The notes under the pieces are model-generated. The model had not been told where the DNA came from and ran no database searches. It worked only from the letters and a program-made list of their open reading frames with translations. From JABWBJ01 sp035646395 (GTDB lineage: Bacteria > Gemmatimonadota > Gemmatimonadetes > Gemmatimonadales > Gemmatimonadaceae), in contig DASRPK010000156.1 in NCBI GenBank assembly GCA_035646395.1, positions 1-25,911 of the forward strand: 25,911 nt of DNA, in the 5' to 3' direction. Position numbers and translations under genes: made by a program. Positions 1 through 6,806 of this stretch are shown here, in pieces; the first letter of the stretch is position 1; each line of letters begins with the position of its first letter.

Positions 1-389
1 AGTTCAACATGTTCCTGCTCGGCGTTTTTGCCGCGGTGGCCCTGAGTCTCGCCGCGGTCGGCATCTACGGGCTCATCGCGTACTCCGTCGCACAGCGAAG
101 GCGCGAACTGGGCATCCGCCTCGCCATCGGCGCCATGCCTCGGGACGTGCTCCTCCTCGTTATGCGACAGGGCGCGACGCTCGCGGTGGTCGGGATCGTC
201 ATCGGTAGCCTCGGTGCGATCGCGGCAACGCGATGGATGCGATCGATGCTCTTCCAGGTCGACCCGTTGGATCCTCTCACGTTTGCCGCGGTCGCTGTGG
301 CATTGGCCATCGTCGCCATTGGCGCAAGTTGGGTTCCGGCGCTGCGCGCGGCGCGCGTCAGTCCCGTCACCGCGATGCGAAATGACTGA
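1..389 (+). CDS. ADOP/MacB-type ABC transporter permease, C-terminal fragment (5' end outside window)
   Basis: This is the last ~129 codons of a large permease; the frame is open to the window edge (FN precedes the first Met), so the gene starts upstream. It holds the final FtsX domain: one helix around LGVFAAVALSLAAVGIYGL, the cytoplasmic loop RRRELGIRLAIGA typical of MacB/FtsX permeases, then helices near GATLAVVGIVIGSLGAIAA and FAAVAVALAIVAIGASWVPA, ending RAARVSPVTAMRND. The same closing pattern (RAxRVxPxxAL) ends the other three permeases here. Family knowledge: ADOP proteins are duplicated FtsX/MacB_PCD permeases common in Acidobacteria and Gemmatimonadota, usually without a linked ATPase; the substrate is unknown. 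It is followed 3 bp after its stop by a strong hairpin and then by PadR. Confidence 0.9.
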   Translation, partial: FNMFLLGVFAAVALSLAAVGIYGLIAYSVAQRRRELGIRLAIGAMPRDVLLLVMRQGATLAVVGIVIGSLGAIAATRWMRSMLFQVDPLDPLTFAAVAVALAIVAIGASWVPALRAARVSPVTAMRND

Positions 390-391
390 GC

Positions 392-415
392 TTCGGCCGC
401 TCGAGCGCGGCCGAA
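392..415 (+). terminator. Perfect hairpin just after the permease stop; terminator-like but no T tract
   Basis: TTCGGCCGC (392-400) pairs perfectly with GCGGCCGAA (407-415) around a 6-nt loop. It starts 3 bases after the stop codon of the upstream permease, where a transcript end is expected. No run of T follows, so it may be a Rho-assisted or mRNA 3'-stabilising structure rather than a classical intrinsic terminator. Confidence 0.4.
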
Positions 416-451
416 CGCGGTGTGCGACCCGCCGGCGGGGCACCACTCCTA

Positions 452-480
452 TTGACAGCGATAGAAGAGTCAGGCATCTT
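452..480 (+). promoter_or_regulatory. Candidate sigma70-type promoter for the PadR-ADOP pair
   Basis: A full TTGACA box (452-457) is followed after 17 bases by CATCTT (475-480), which matches a -10 box at only 3 of 6 positions. Transcription would start near 487, about 30 bases before the PadR start. The -35 match and spacing are good and the -10 is poor, so this is a candidate only. PadR proteins commonly autoregulate, so an operator may lie here, but no clear dyad was seen. Confidence 0.35.
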
Positions 481-517
481 CTCCAGACAACGATAGGACC
501 TGTCCAGAAGACTGTTC

Positions 518-853
518 GTGACGATTCGCTCCCAGACCGACGCGCTCCGCGGATCGCTTGATCTCCTCATTCTCAAGACGCTCTCACTCGTGCCCATGCA
601 CGGGTGGGGGATCACGCGCCGCATCCAGCAGACGTCGCAGGGAGTCCTCGACGTCAACCTCGGCTCCCTCTACCCCGCGCTGCAGCGACTGGAAAAGAAC
701 GGACTGATTACGAGCGAGTGGGGAACGACGGACAACAATCGTCGTGCGCGATACTACCGGCTCACTGCTGCCGGACGACGCGCGCTGGGCCAGGAGCTCG
801 ACAGCTGGAAACGCTTTGCGACGGGACTCGACGCAGTACTGCGCAGCACCTGA
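518..853 (+). CDS. PadR family transcriptional regulator
   Basis: A 111-aa protein of typical short PadR length that starts with GTG. The N-terminal winged helix is clear: RGSLDLLILKTLSLVPMHGW (residues ~11-30) is the PadR signature, followed by the recognition region NLGSLYPALQRLEKNGLI and the wing RRARYYRLTAAGRRAL. PadR proteins bind DNA as dimers and usually repress adjacent membrane or efflux genes. The ADOP permease begins 55 bases downstream on the same strand; PadR-ADOP pairs are a recurrent arrangement in this lineage, so the permease is the probable target. No strong Shine-Dalgarno is visible before the GTG; an internal start is unlikely because it would cut the first helix. Confidence 0.93.
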   Translation: MTIRSQTDALRGSLDLLILKTLSLVPMHGWGITRRIQQTSQGVLDVNLGSLYPALQRLEKNGLITSEWGTTDNNRRARYYRLTAAGRRALGQELDSWKRFATGLDAVLRST

Positions 854-908
854 AACTGCACGCACGGCGTCCTCGTTCTGACCTCTTCCTCTGAAGGACT
901 GCCGCACC

Positions 909-3581
909 ATGAGCCTGTTTTCCGCCGCGCGCGCGCGACTGCATCTCCTCTTCGCACGCCGCTCTGCCGAGTCCCGCATCAACGAGGAGCTTGCGTTCCA
1001 TATCGACATGGAGACGCAGCGACTCGTCCGCGAAGAGCGCCTTTCGCCTAACGAAGCCCGTCGTCGCGCCGTCGCCACGTTTGGTGGTGTCACCCAGCAC
1101 GCCGAATCGCTGCGCGAGGGACGTGGGCTCGCCTGGCTTGGCGGGCTGTCGCTCGACATGAAGCTCGGGTCGAGGATGCTGGTGAAGTACCCGGGGCTGA
1201 CGTTCATCGGCGGACTGGCCATGGCGTTCTCGATCTGGGTCGGCGCGGTCGTCTTCGAAGGCGTACGGGTCACGCTCGATCCCCGGCTTCCGCTGCCTGA
1301 CGGCGATCGCATCGTGCAGATCCGGAACAGCGACATCACCGCCAACGGCGCCGAATTGCGGGCGTCGTACGACTTCGATATCTGGCGTCGCTCACTGCGG
1401 TCTGTGGTCGACCTGGGCGCCTATCGCGACGTGTCGCGCAATCTCATACTCGCGCCCGAAGATGTCCGGTTGGTGCAGGTTGCCGAGGTCACGGCATCGG
1501 CATTCCGGATTGCACCTGCAGCGCCGTTGCTTGGACGTGTGCTCGCTGAGCACGACGAGCAGCAGGGAGCGCCGGCGGTCGTGGTGCTCGGCTATGACGT
1601 GTGGCGAACACGATTCGCGGAAGATCGGGGTGTCGTCGGCAGGAGCGTGCAGATCGACGATGCGTTCGCGACGATCATCGGCGTGATGCCGCAAGGCTTC
1701 AAGTTTCCCGTGGCCCACGAACTCTGGATGCCGCTGCGTCTCTCGGCAAACGAGCTTGTACCGCGCACGGGGCCCGTGATCGCTGTCTTCGGCCGGCTCG
1801 CCCCCGGCGTAACGCTCGCGGAGGCGCAGACCGAGCTGTCGACCATCGGCCGGCGCATGAGCGCCGAGTCGCCCGAGACCCATGAGCACGTGCGGACCAG
1901 GGTCGGGCCGTACGCCGAGGTGTACTGGAGTCCGAATCCATCTGATCTCGCGCTCATGCACTCGTTCAACGTGTTTGCAATGTTGCTGGTGCTTCTGCTC
2001 TGCTCGAACGTTGCGCTGCTCCTTTTTGCACGCGCCGCAACGCGAGAGAGTGAGTTGATCCTGCGCAGCGCGCTCGGCGCGAGCCGGAGGCGGATTGTCG
2101 CGCAACTGTTCGCCGAGGCGCTGGTGCTTGGAGGCGTCGCTGCCGCCGTGGGGCTGGTGGCCGTCGGCTTCACCCTCGAGCGATGGGGACTGGCGTACCT
2201 CGAGGCGAATCTCGGTACGCAACCGTTCTGGATCGACCCCAGGCTTTCGTTTGCGACGATCCTGTACGCGCTGCTGCTGACCTTGATCGGCGCGGTCGTC
2301 GCCGGCGTCATGCCGGGGTTGAAGGTCACACGGGGACTTGCCGACCGCCTGAAGCAGGGAACGGCCGGCAGCGGCTTGCGATTTGGCGGGATCTGGACCG
2401 CGGTGATCGTGGCCCAGGTGGCGGTCACGGTTGTCGTGCCGGCAGTGATCTACTTCGGGCAGGGCGAGATGAACCGGGTCCGGTCGCACGAAGTCAACTT
2501 TGCCGAAGAGGAATACCTCGCGGTGCAGCTCGACTTGAATTCGCCTAACGGCGGCAGGGACAGCGCCCGCTACGTCGCGTCGGTGGAGAAACTGCGCCGG
2601 CGGTTGGAGGCGGAGCCTGGGGTCGAAGGTGTCACGTTCGTGAGCCATTTGCCGCGGCTCCCGCACCCGGACTACTACATCGAGGTCGACGAGCCCCGCG
2701 CGATCAACGACTCCACTCCGCTGCCTGAAGCAACCGTTGCGACGATCGATCCATCGTACTTCGAGGTGCTGAAGTCGCCAATCCTTGCCGGTCGCGCGTT
2801 ACATGCCGGCGACGTCGGAAGCTTTGCGCCGGCCATTGTCGTCGACGAGGGCTTTGTCGAGCGTGTGTTCGGTGGGGGGAACGCGATCGGGCAACGGATC
2901 CGTATCTCCTCGAGTCGCTACTACTCTGGAAACCAGGAAGCGCCGTGGAGTGAAATCGTGGGAGTCGTCAAAGACATGGGGATGGACAACGTCGCCAGTC
3001 GTGAACGTCCTGCCGGCCTGTACGTGCCCGCCAACATGAAGACTGCGCCGCTGCGATACATGATCCTGCATTTGCGCGGCAATCCGTTGTCGCACGTGCC
3101 GAAGGTGCAGGCGATCGCGGCATCCGTGGACGGGGCGCTGCGACTTTCCGGGTTCCAGCGGTTGGACGAGGTCTCCAACGAGATGATCTGGGTCATGAGT
3201 TTGTGGATGCGAGTCATCGCAGGATTGACGATACTCGCACTGCTGCTGTCGCTGGCGGGGATCTATGCCGTACTTTCGTTCACCGTCGCGCGTCGAACAC
3301 GCGAGATCGGTGTGCGCGTCGCATTGGGCGCCAACCGGCGACGTGTCGTGACGGCGATCTTCCGGCGGCCATTGACGCAAGTTGCCATGGGCGTTGTTGC
3401 CGGAGGTCTGATCATTGGCATACTGGCACTTCAGCTGTCAGCGGGTGGGCTATCAGTGGTCCACATCGCGATGCTCGTGGGTTATGTGGTGCTGATGTTC
3501 GGCGTGTGCATGCTCGCCTGCGCGGTGCCGACGCGTCGCGCATTACGAGTTGAGCCGACGGTGGCGTTGCGGTCGGAATAG
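909..3581 (+). CDS. ADOP family orphan ABC permease (FtsX/MacB type) with N-terminal prefix domain
   Basis: An 890-aa permease. Residues ~20-70 form the soluble, charged permease prefix domain (RINEELAFHIDMETQRLV, then LSPNEARRRAVATFGG). A first helix lies at ~97-118, then a periplasmic MacB core-like domain, then three FtsX helices (~352-373, ~398-420, ~447-470). A second half repeats the plan: a helix at ~497-517, a periplasmic domain, and three final helices (~767-791, ~826-845, ~853-874). Both halves carry the loop after the first FtsX helix (ELILRSALGASRRR and REIGVRVALGANRRR). It ends RALRVEPTVALRSE. No ATP-binding gene is adjacent, as is usual for ADOP. It probably forms a transcription unit with PadR upstream. 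Family role and substrate are unknown; MacB relatives act in tripartite efflux or mechanotransmission at the inner membrane. Confidence 0.95.
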   Translation: MSLFSAARARLHLLFARRSAESRINEELAFHIDMETQRLVREERLSPNEARRRAVATFGGVTQHAESLREGRGLAWLGGLSLDMKLGSRMLVKYPGLTFIGGLAMAFSIWVGAVVFEGVRVTLDPRLPLPDGDRIVQIRNSDITANGAELRASYDFDIWRRSLRSVVDLGAYRDVSRNLILAPEDVRLVQVAEVTASAFRIAPAAPLLGRVLAEHDEQQGAPAVVVLGYDVWRTRFAEDRGVVGRSVQIDDAFATIIGVMPQGFKFPVAHELWMPLRLSANELVPRTGPVIAVFGRLAPGVTLAEAQTELSTIGRRMSAESPETHEHVRTRVGPYAEVYWSPNPSDLALMHSFNVFAMLLVLLLCSNVALLLFARAATRESELILRSALGASRRRIVAQLFAEALVLGGVAAAVGLVAVGFTLERWGLAYLEANLGTQPFWIDPRLSFATILYALLLTLIGAVVAGVMPGLKVTRGLADRLKQGTAGSGLRFGGIWTAVIVAQVAVTVVVPAVIYFGQGEMNRVRSHEVNFAEEEYLAVQLDLNSPNGGRDSARYVASVEKLRRRLEAEPGVEGVTFVSHLPRLPHPDYYIEVDEPRAINDSTPLPEATVATIDPSYFEVLKSPILAGRALHAGDVGSFAPAIVVDEGFVERVFGGGNAIGQRIRISSSRYYSGNQEAPWSEIVGVVKDMGMDNVASRERPAGLYVPANMKTAPLRYMILHLRGNPLSHVPKVQAIAASVDGALRLSGFQRLDEVSNEMIWVMSLWMRVIAGLTILALLLSLAGIYAVLSFTVARRTREIGVRVALGANRRRVVTAIFRRPLTQVAMGVVAGGLIIGILALQLSAGGLSVVHIAMLVGYVVLMFGVCMLACAVPTRRALRVEPTVALRSE

Positions 3582-3603
3582 TCCGGGGCGTTTATCTTGA
3601 TGA

Positions 3604-4275
3604 GTGAGCCCAGATAGCGCCGTACTGAGTTGCGATGTAGTCCTCTTTGACCTCGATGGTGTTCTTGTCGACTCGAGGGCGGTAGTTGAACGCACGTGGC
3701 GTCGATGGGCTGAGGTCCGCGGCGTGCGCGATCCGGAGCTCGTGCGTCGTGCGCACGGCCGCCGCAGCGTCGAGACCGTCCGGGAAGTCGCGCCGGCTCT
3801 CGACAGTGATCAAGAAGTTCGGTGGCTCGCAGCTGCCGAACTGTCGGATTTCGACGGGGTGGTCGCGTTGCCCGGCGCCAGCGACGCGCTTGCAGCCCTG
3901 AGCGATGCCCAAAGAGCAATCGTGACGTCTGGCGGCCGCGAACTGGCTCGCAAGCGCTTACTACACGTGCGCCTTCCAGTCCCGGCGATCCTCGTGGCGG
4001 CCGAAGACGTACGAGAGGGCAAACCTTCCCCGGAAGGGTTTCTCGCGGCCGCGTCGAAGCTCGGCGTACACCCCTCTCGCTGCATCGTCATCGAAGATAC
4101 TCCGGCTGGTATACAGTCTGCACGAGGAGCCGGGTGTCGCGTTGTTGCACTTACGACGACGTTTGCGCGGGCCTCTCTGCACAACGCGGATGTCGTGGTC
4201 GAATCACTCGCCGATCTGCAAATCATCAGGGGAAAAGAGGGAATAGAAGTACGTTCATCATTCACCACACAGTGA
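3604..4275 (+). CDS. HAD superfamily hydrolase (subfamily IA, sugar-phosphatase/beta-phosphoglucomutase-like)
   Basis: A 223-aa protein with all four HAD motifs. Motif I is DLDGVLVDS with nucleophile Asp16 and acid/base Asp18. Motif II is TSGG (Thr108/Ser109), motif III is Lys140 in REGKPSPEGF, and motif IV is IEDTPAG (Glu164-Asp165) followed by GIQSARGAG. The small helical cap at ~25-85 and the GKPSP...IEDTPAGIQSA signature are typical of phosphatases acting on sugar phosphates or phosphoglycolate, and of beta-phosphoglucomutases. The exact substrate cannot be read from sequence. The start is GTG; an ATG at 3600 in another frame stops after five codons. The gene begins 23 bases after the ADOP stop, so it may be read through from it, but there is no functional link. 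Confidence 0.9.
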   Translation: MSPDSAVLSCDVVLFDLDGVLVDSRAVVERTWRRWAEVRGVRDPELVRRAHGRRSVETVREVAPALDSDQEVRWLAAAELSDFDGVVALPGASDALAALSDAQRAIVTSGGRELARKRLLHVRLPVPAILVAAEDVREGKPSPEGFLAAASKLGVHPSRCIVIEDTPAGIQSARGAGCRVVALTTTFARASLHNADVVVESLADLQIIRGKEGIEVRSSFTTQ

Positions 4276-4291
4276 CGCTCCTCGAGCGAAC

Positions 4292-4381
4292 TGTCGTCTG
4301 GCGTCGAAGTGGATGAGAGTGTCACCTTCTGTGTACAACGACACGACGGATATCGAGCGCCTGCTCGAAGCACTCAGCTGA
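4292..4381 (+). pseudogene. Decayed C-terminal tail of a class V (PLP-dependent) aminotransferase / cysteine desulfurase-like gene
   Basis: In the gap after the HAD gene, the frame ending in TGA at 4379-4381 reads ...LASKWMRVSP, then SVYNDTTDIERLLEALS. The run RVSPxxYNxxxDIxxLLxAL matches the closing strand-helix of class V aminotransferases (SufS/isopenicillin-N-epimerase fold), where RxSxxxYNTxEEIDxLxxAL is characteristic. Nothing upstream in this frame resembles the catalytic body; the frame is open only from about 4247, inside the 3' end of the HAD gene in a different frame. The simplest reading is a remnant left after deletion of the rest of the gene. Recognition is by eye from about 25 residues, so chance similarity remains possible. 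Confidence 0.45.
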
Positions 4382-4417
4382 CGGAATGATGTCGCGTCCA
4401 ATCACGGATAAACTGCC

Positions 4418-4930
4418 ATGCGCGATGACCGGATTCGCGTTGTGGGTGCGGTCGGACTGGTAATTGGCGCGTTGTTCGGCATGGCCGGCACGTTTGCGCC
4501 GACTCCAGAACTCCGCGGTCTCGCCTGGGGCGTGGACGGCGTCGCATTGGTTGTGGCGAGTGCGTTGATCGCGGTCCATCACTTTCGACACGGACGGGAT
4601 GCACTGGCCGCCGGATTTCTGGTCTTCCTGGCCGGTGAAACCCTGATCGTTTCCGGCTCGGCGATCGAACTCGAGGCAAGTGCGCCGTTGTTCGCCGCCG
4701 GCGCCGCCCTGTGGGCCGCAGCGCTCGGTCTCATCAGCACGTCACCGGCCGTTCCGCTGTTCACGAGGGTGACCGGCGCGGTTGCGACCGTACTCCTGGC
4801 GATTACCGCGCTGCGCATATTCGGCGGGGCAGAGCTGACGCCGTTGTCTCAGCCGCTCCCGTTCTTCGCCTACCCCTTTTTCGCCGCGACGCTACTCTGC
4901 TGGGCCTGGGGACTCACCCGCAGGCGCTGA
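4418..4930 (+). CDS. Hypothetical six-helix membrane protein
   Basis: A 170-aa, almost wholly hydrophobic protein. Six likely membrane spans lie at about residues 8-27, 34-53, 62-83, 88-107, 115-135 and 148-166, with a short basic tail (LTRRR) that suggests a cytoplasmic C terminus. No catalytic motif or named family was recognised. The ATG has no strong Shine-Dalgarno. The gene is followed closely by the stop of the convergent membrane gene (4957, -), and the 3' gap holds one exact GCCTAACG word that also supplies that neighbour's stop codon. The function is unknown; it could be a small integral membrane accessory protein. Confidence 0.75.
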   Translation: MRDDRIRVVGAVGLVIGALFGMAGTFAPTPELRGLAWGVDGVALVVASALIAVHHFRHGRDALAAGFLVFLAGETLIVSGSAIELEASAPLFAAGAALWAAALGLISTSPAVPLFTRVTGAVATVLLAITALRIFGGAELTPLSQPLPFFAYPFFAATLLCWAWGLTRRR

Positions 4931-4956
4931 TGCTTCGGAAGCCGCTGCAGAAAAGC

Positions 4957-5574
4957 CTAACGGACGATCCGCGTGCCCGTCCACACCAGCCAGGCGCCGT
5001 GGCCGAGCACGATTGCGCCGAAGCCGTGGATGTTCATGGGCATGCCGGCGACTGTGGCGACGACGGCCGTTACACCGATGACCAGTCCCGTCCCGGCCAG
5101 CGCCCGGCCCCATCCATCCTCGTGCCACATCGCGAGCGACCAGAATCCAATCCCGATCGAGGCCGTCACCACGAACACTCGCGTTGTGGCCTGGTTGAGC
5201 GCCCAACCAAAATCGCGCGCCGGTTCGTAGAGCGCGCGCGCGTCAGGCCCTCCGGCGACGACCTGGGCCGCCAGGTCGGTGCCAATGAATCCACTCGCGA
5301 TGGCGGCAAACATCACGGCCACCGCGCCGAACGCGTACGATACGAACGCGGCATCCGTCAGTGTATCGCGGGCGAACTGCCTCGTCAGGCGCAACAGGCC
5401 ATAGGTCGTGATTATCGTACCGGCAATCGCGAGCGCGTGAACCGAGCGGTTCATGAGGGCGACCCGTGAAAAGTCGGCCAGCAGCGCGTGACCCGTTGGA
5501 TGGAACGCCATGGTGACGAGGCCCGCCAGCGGGCCGGCGATCAAGGCAACTCCCGCCGCTTTGTCCTGTTTCAT
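4957..5574 (-). CDS. Hypothetical six-helix membrane protein, divergent from TetR regulator
   Basis: About 205 aa from the ATG at 5574 (MKQDKAAGVALIAGPLAG); the frame extends 9 codons further to an ATG at 5601 with no better ribosome site. Membrane spans are evident near GVALIAGPLAGLVTMAF, HALAIAGTIITTYGLL, FGAVAVMFAAIASGFI, VFVVTASIGIGFWSLAM, GTGLVIGVTAVVATVAG and FGAIVLGHGAWLVWTG. The loop between spans three and four is polar (DARALYEPARDFGWALNQ). It resembles small uncharacterised multi-helix proteins (DUF4386-like at most); no function can be assigned. It is transcribed divergently from the TetR gene with a short shared control region, the usual layout for a TetR-repressed target. Its TAG stop lies inside the GCCTAACG word at 4955-4962. 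Confidence 0.8.
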   Translation of the reverse strand: MKQDKAAGVALIAGPLAGLVTMAFHPTGHALLADFSRVALMNRSVHALAIAGTIITTYGLLRLTRQFARDTLTDAAFVSYAFGAVAVMFAAIASGFIGTDLAAQVVAGGPDARALYEPARDFGWALNQATTRVFVVTASIGIGFWSLAMWHEDGWGRALAGTGLVIGVTAVVATVAGMPMNIHGFGAIVLGHGAWLVWTGTRIVR

Positions 5575-5636
5575 GTCTGCTCGGGAAGAGACGACCGGCA
5601 TTTTATGCGAGCGACCACGCCACCATACTCCCTCCT

Positions 5637-5659
5637 GAACATTCCAGGTGCATTTGTTC
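5637..5659. promoter_or_regulatory. Candidate TetR operator dyad
   Basis: GAACA (5637-5641) and TGTTC (5655-5659) form an inverted repeat with a 13-base spacer in the divergent control region between the membrane protein and the TetR gene. TetR dimers bind such dyads, usually overlapping their own start region. The arms are only 5 bases, so the evidence is weak. Confidence 0.25.
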
Positions 5660-5665
5660 GGTATC

Positions 5666-6256
5666 GTGAGCGACCAGCTGGAGCGACGACTCGACCCCCG
5701 GACCGTGCGTACTTACCAGGCGCTGAGTGGCGCGCTGGTGGAACTGATGCGCACGCGCGAGTTCAACGAAATCACGGTCCAGGACCTGCTTGACCGCGCT
5801 GGCGTGGGCCGGGCCACGTTCTACTCACATTTCCGCAACAAGGACGATTTCCTGCTTACGGACCTCGAGCGGATGTTGTCGGCACTGGAGGAGCACTTCG
5901 AGCGATCATCGTCGAGTTCAAGGCGCGTTGCGCCGATCGCGGAGCTCTTCAGTCACTTCGGCAACGCGCGTGAGTTCGCGGCCGCGCTCGGGCGTTCCGG
6001 GAGAATGGAAGCGGTACTCGACATTGCCAGCGGTCACCTGGCGCGGATCATCGAGCGACGCCTTCACGTGCTTGGGGTGCAACCTCGTGAGTTGCCACTG
6101 AATGTTGCGGCGCGCGTTTTCGGCGCCATGGCGACGGAACTCGCGAAATGGTGGATGGAGCGACAGGGAACGATCACGGCGCAGCAGATGGACGAACGGT
6201 TTCACGAGCTCGTGTGGCGCGGAATTGGGCAGGATCGTCGTCCATCGCCGCCCTGA
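5666..6256 (+). CDS. TetR/AcrR family transcriptional regulator
   Basis: About 196 aa from the GTG at 5666 (MSDQLERRLDPRTVRTYQAL); a GTG 18 bases earlier is also possible but would overlap the candidate operator dyad. The TetR DNA-binding domain is plain: ALVELMRTREFNEITVQDLL, then DRAGVGRATFYSHFRNKDDF (the second helix, turn and recognition helix with the YxHFxxKxxL signature). The C-terminal ~130 residues are helical and variable, as expected for the ligand-binding and dimer domain; a ligand cannot be predicted. It probably represses the divergent membrane protein (4957-5574) and itself. The DUF1569-like gene starts 65 bases downstream and may be co-transcribed. Confidence 0.92.
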   Translation: MSDQLERRLDPRTVRTYQALSGALVELMRTREFNEITVQDLLDRAGVGRATFYSHFRNKDDFLLTDLERMLSALEEHFERSSSSSRRVAPIAELFSHFGNAREFAAALGRSGRMEAVLDIASGHLARIIERRLHVLGVQPRELPLNVAARVFGAMATELAKWWMERQGTITAQQMDERFHELVWRGIGQDRRPSPP

Positions 6257-6321
6257 CTGAACATGCGTTGACAGGCGGTGCAGGTATTGGCACTATCTGG
6301 TTCCATTATAGGAACCGGGCC

Positions 6322-6762
6322 ATGCGAACCCTCCACGATCCCGCAGTACGTCGTTCCCTCGAAGCCCGCCTCGACGCGCTCCGACCGGACGCTCCACGCC
6401 GGTGGGGGAAGATGACTCCCGACCAGATGCTGTGGCACGTCAACCAGTTTCTGGCGTCAGCGATCGGGGAGGAACCGATGCCGGTGCAGAAAAGTCCCGT
6501 GCCGCAGCCACTCCTCCGGTTGATGGTCCTGTACATGCCCTGGCCGAAGTCTGCGCCGACGAATCGCGCGGCCGTGCCGGACTGTGCACACGATTTCGAG
6601 GCTGAACGCGCGCGGTGCCGCACACTCATCAACAAGTTCGTCAGCCGGCCGATTGATGGCGCCTGGCCCGTTGATTCAAACTTCGGCGTCGTGACCGGAA
6701 AGTTTGCCAGCGGGCTCCAGGCGCGGCATCTCGACCATCACTTCAAGCAGTTCAGTTCCTGA
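6322..6762 (+). CDS. DUF1569 / DinB-like protein
   Basis: A 146-aa protein starting at the ATG at 6322 (MRTLHDPAVRRSLEARLDAL), preceded by AGGAA at a suitable distance. The same frame is open further upstream but there overlaps the TetR gene and looks non-coding. The segment RWGKMTPDQMLWHVNQFL matches the DUF1569 signature (GxMxPxQMxxHxxxxL), and ARHLDHHFKQF near the C terminus matches the second conserved helix (GxxxxKHxxHHxxQF). These proteins belong to the DinB/YfiT four-helix fold, in which conserved His residues can bind a divalent metal in thiol-dependent or hydrolytic enzymes. No substrate is known. It lies downstream of TetR on the same strand and converges on the ADOP gene ending at 6807. 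Confidence 0.75.
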   Translation: MRTLHDPAVRRSLEARLDALRPDAPRRWGKMTPDQMLWHVNQFLASAIGEEPMPVQKSPVPQPLLRLMVLYMPWPKSAPTNRAAVPDCAHDFEAERARCRTLINKFVSRPIDGAWPVDSNFGVVTGKFASGLQARHLDHHFKQFSS

Positions 6763-6806
6763 GTCAGTTCAGCCGAGCGTGCGGCTGCTCCGCGGTTGTA
6801 GTTCCG

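Noticed and set aside
1392..2666. Long open frame on the minus strand (424 codons) opposite the ADOP permease
   Set aside because: It is Arg/His/Gln-rich, has no domain, and lies wholly antisense to a gene with clear domains; such frames are common in GC-rich coding DNA.
4711..5469. 252-codon open frame on the plus strand across the 4418 and 4957 genes
   Set aside because: It overlaps two membrane proteins with clear helix patterns and itself shows only Arg/Gly/His-rich random sequence.
6771..6786. AGCCG/CGGCT hairpin between convergent 6762 and 6807 ends as terminator
   Set aside because: The stem is only 5 bp with no T tract; chance stems of this size are common here.
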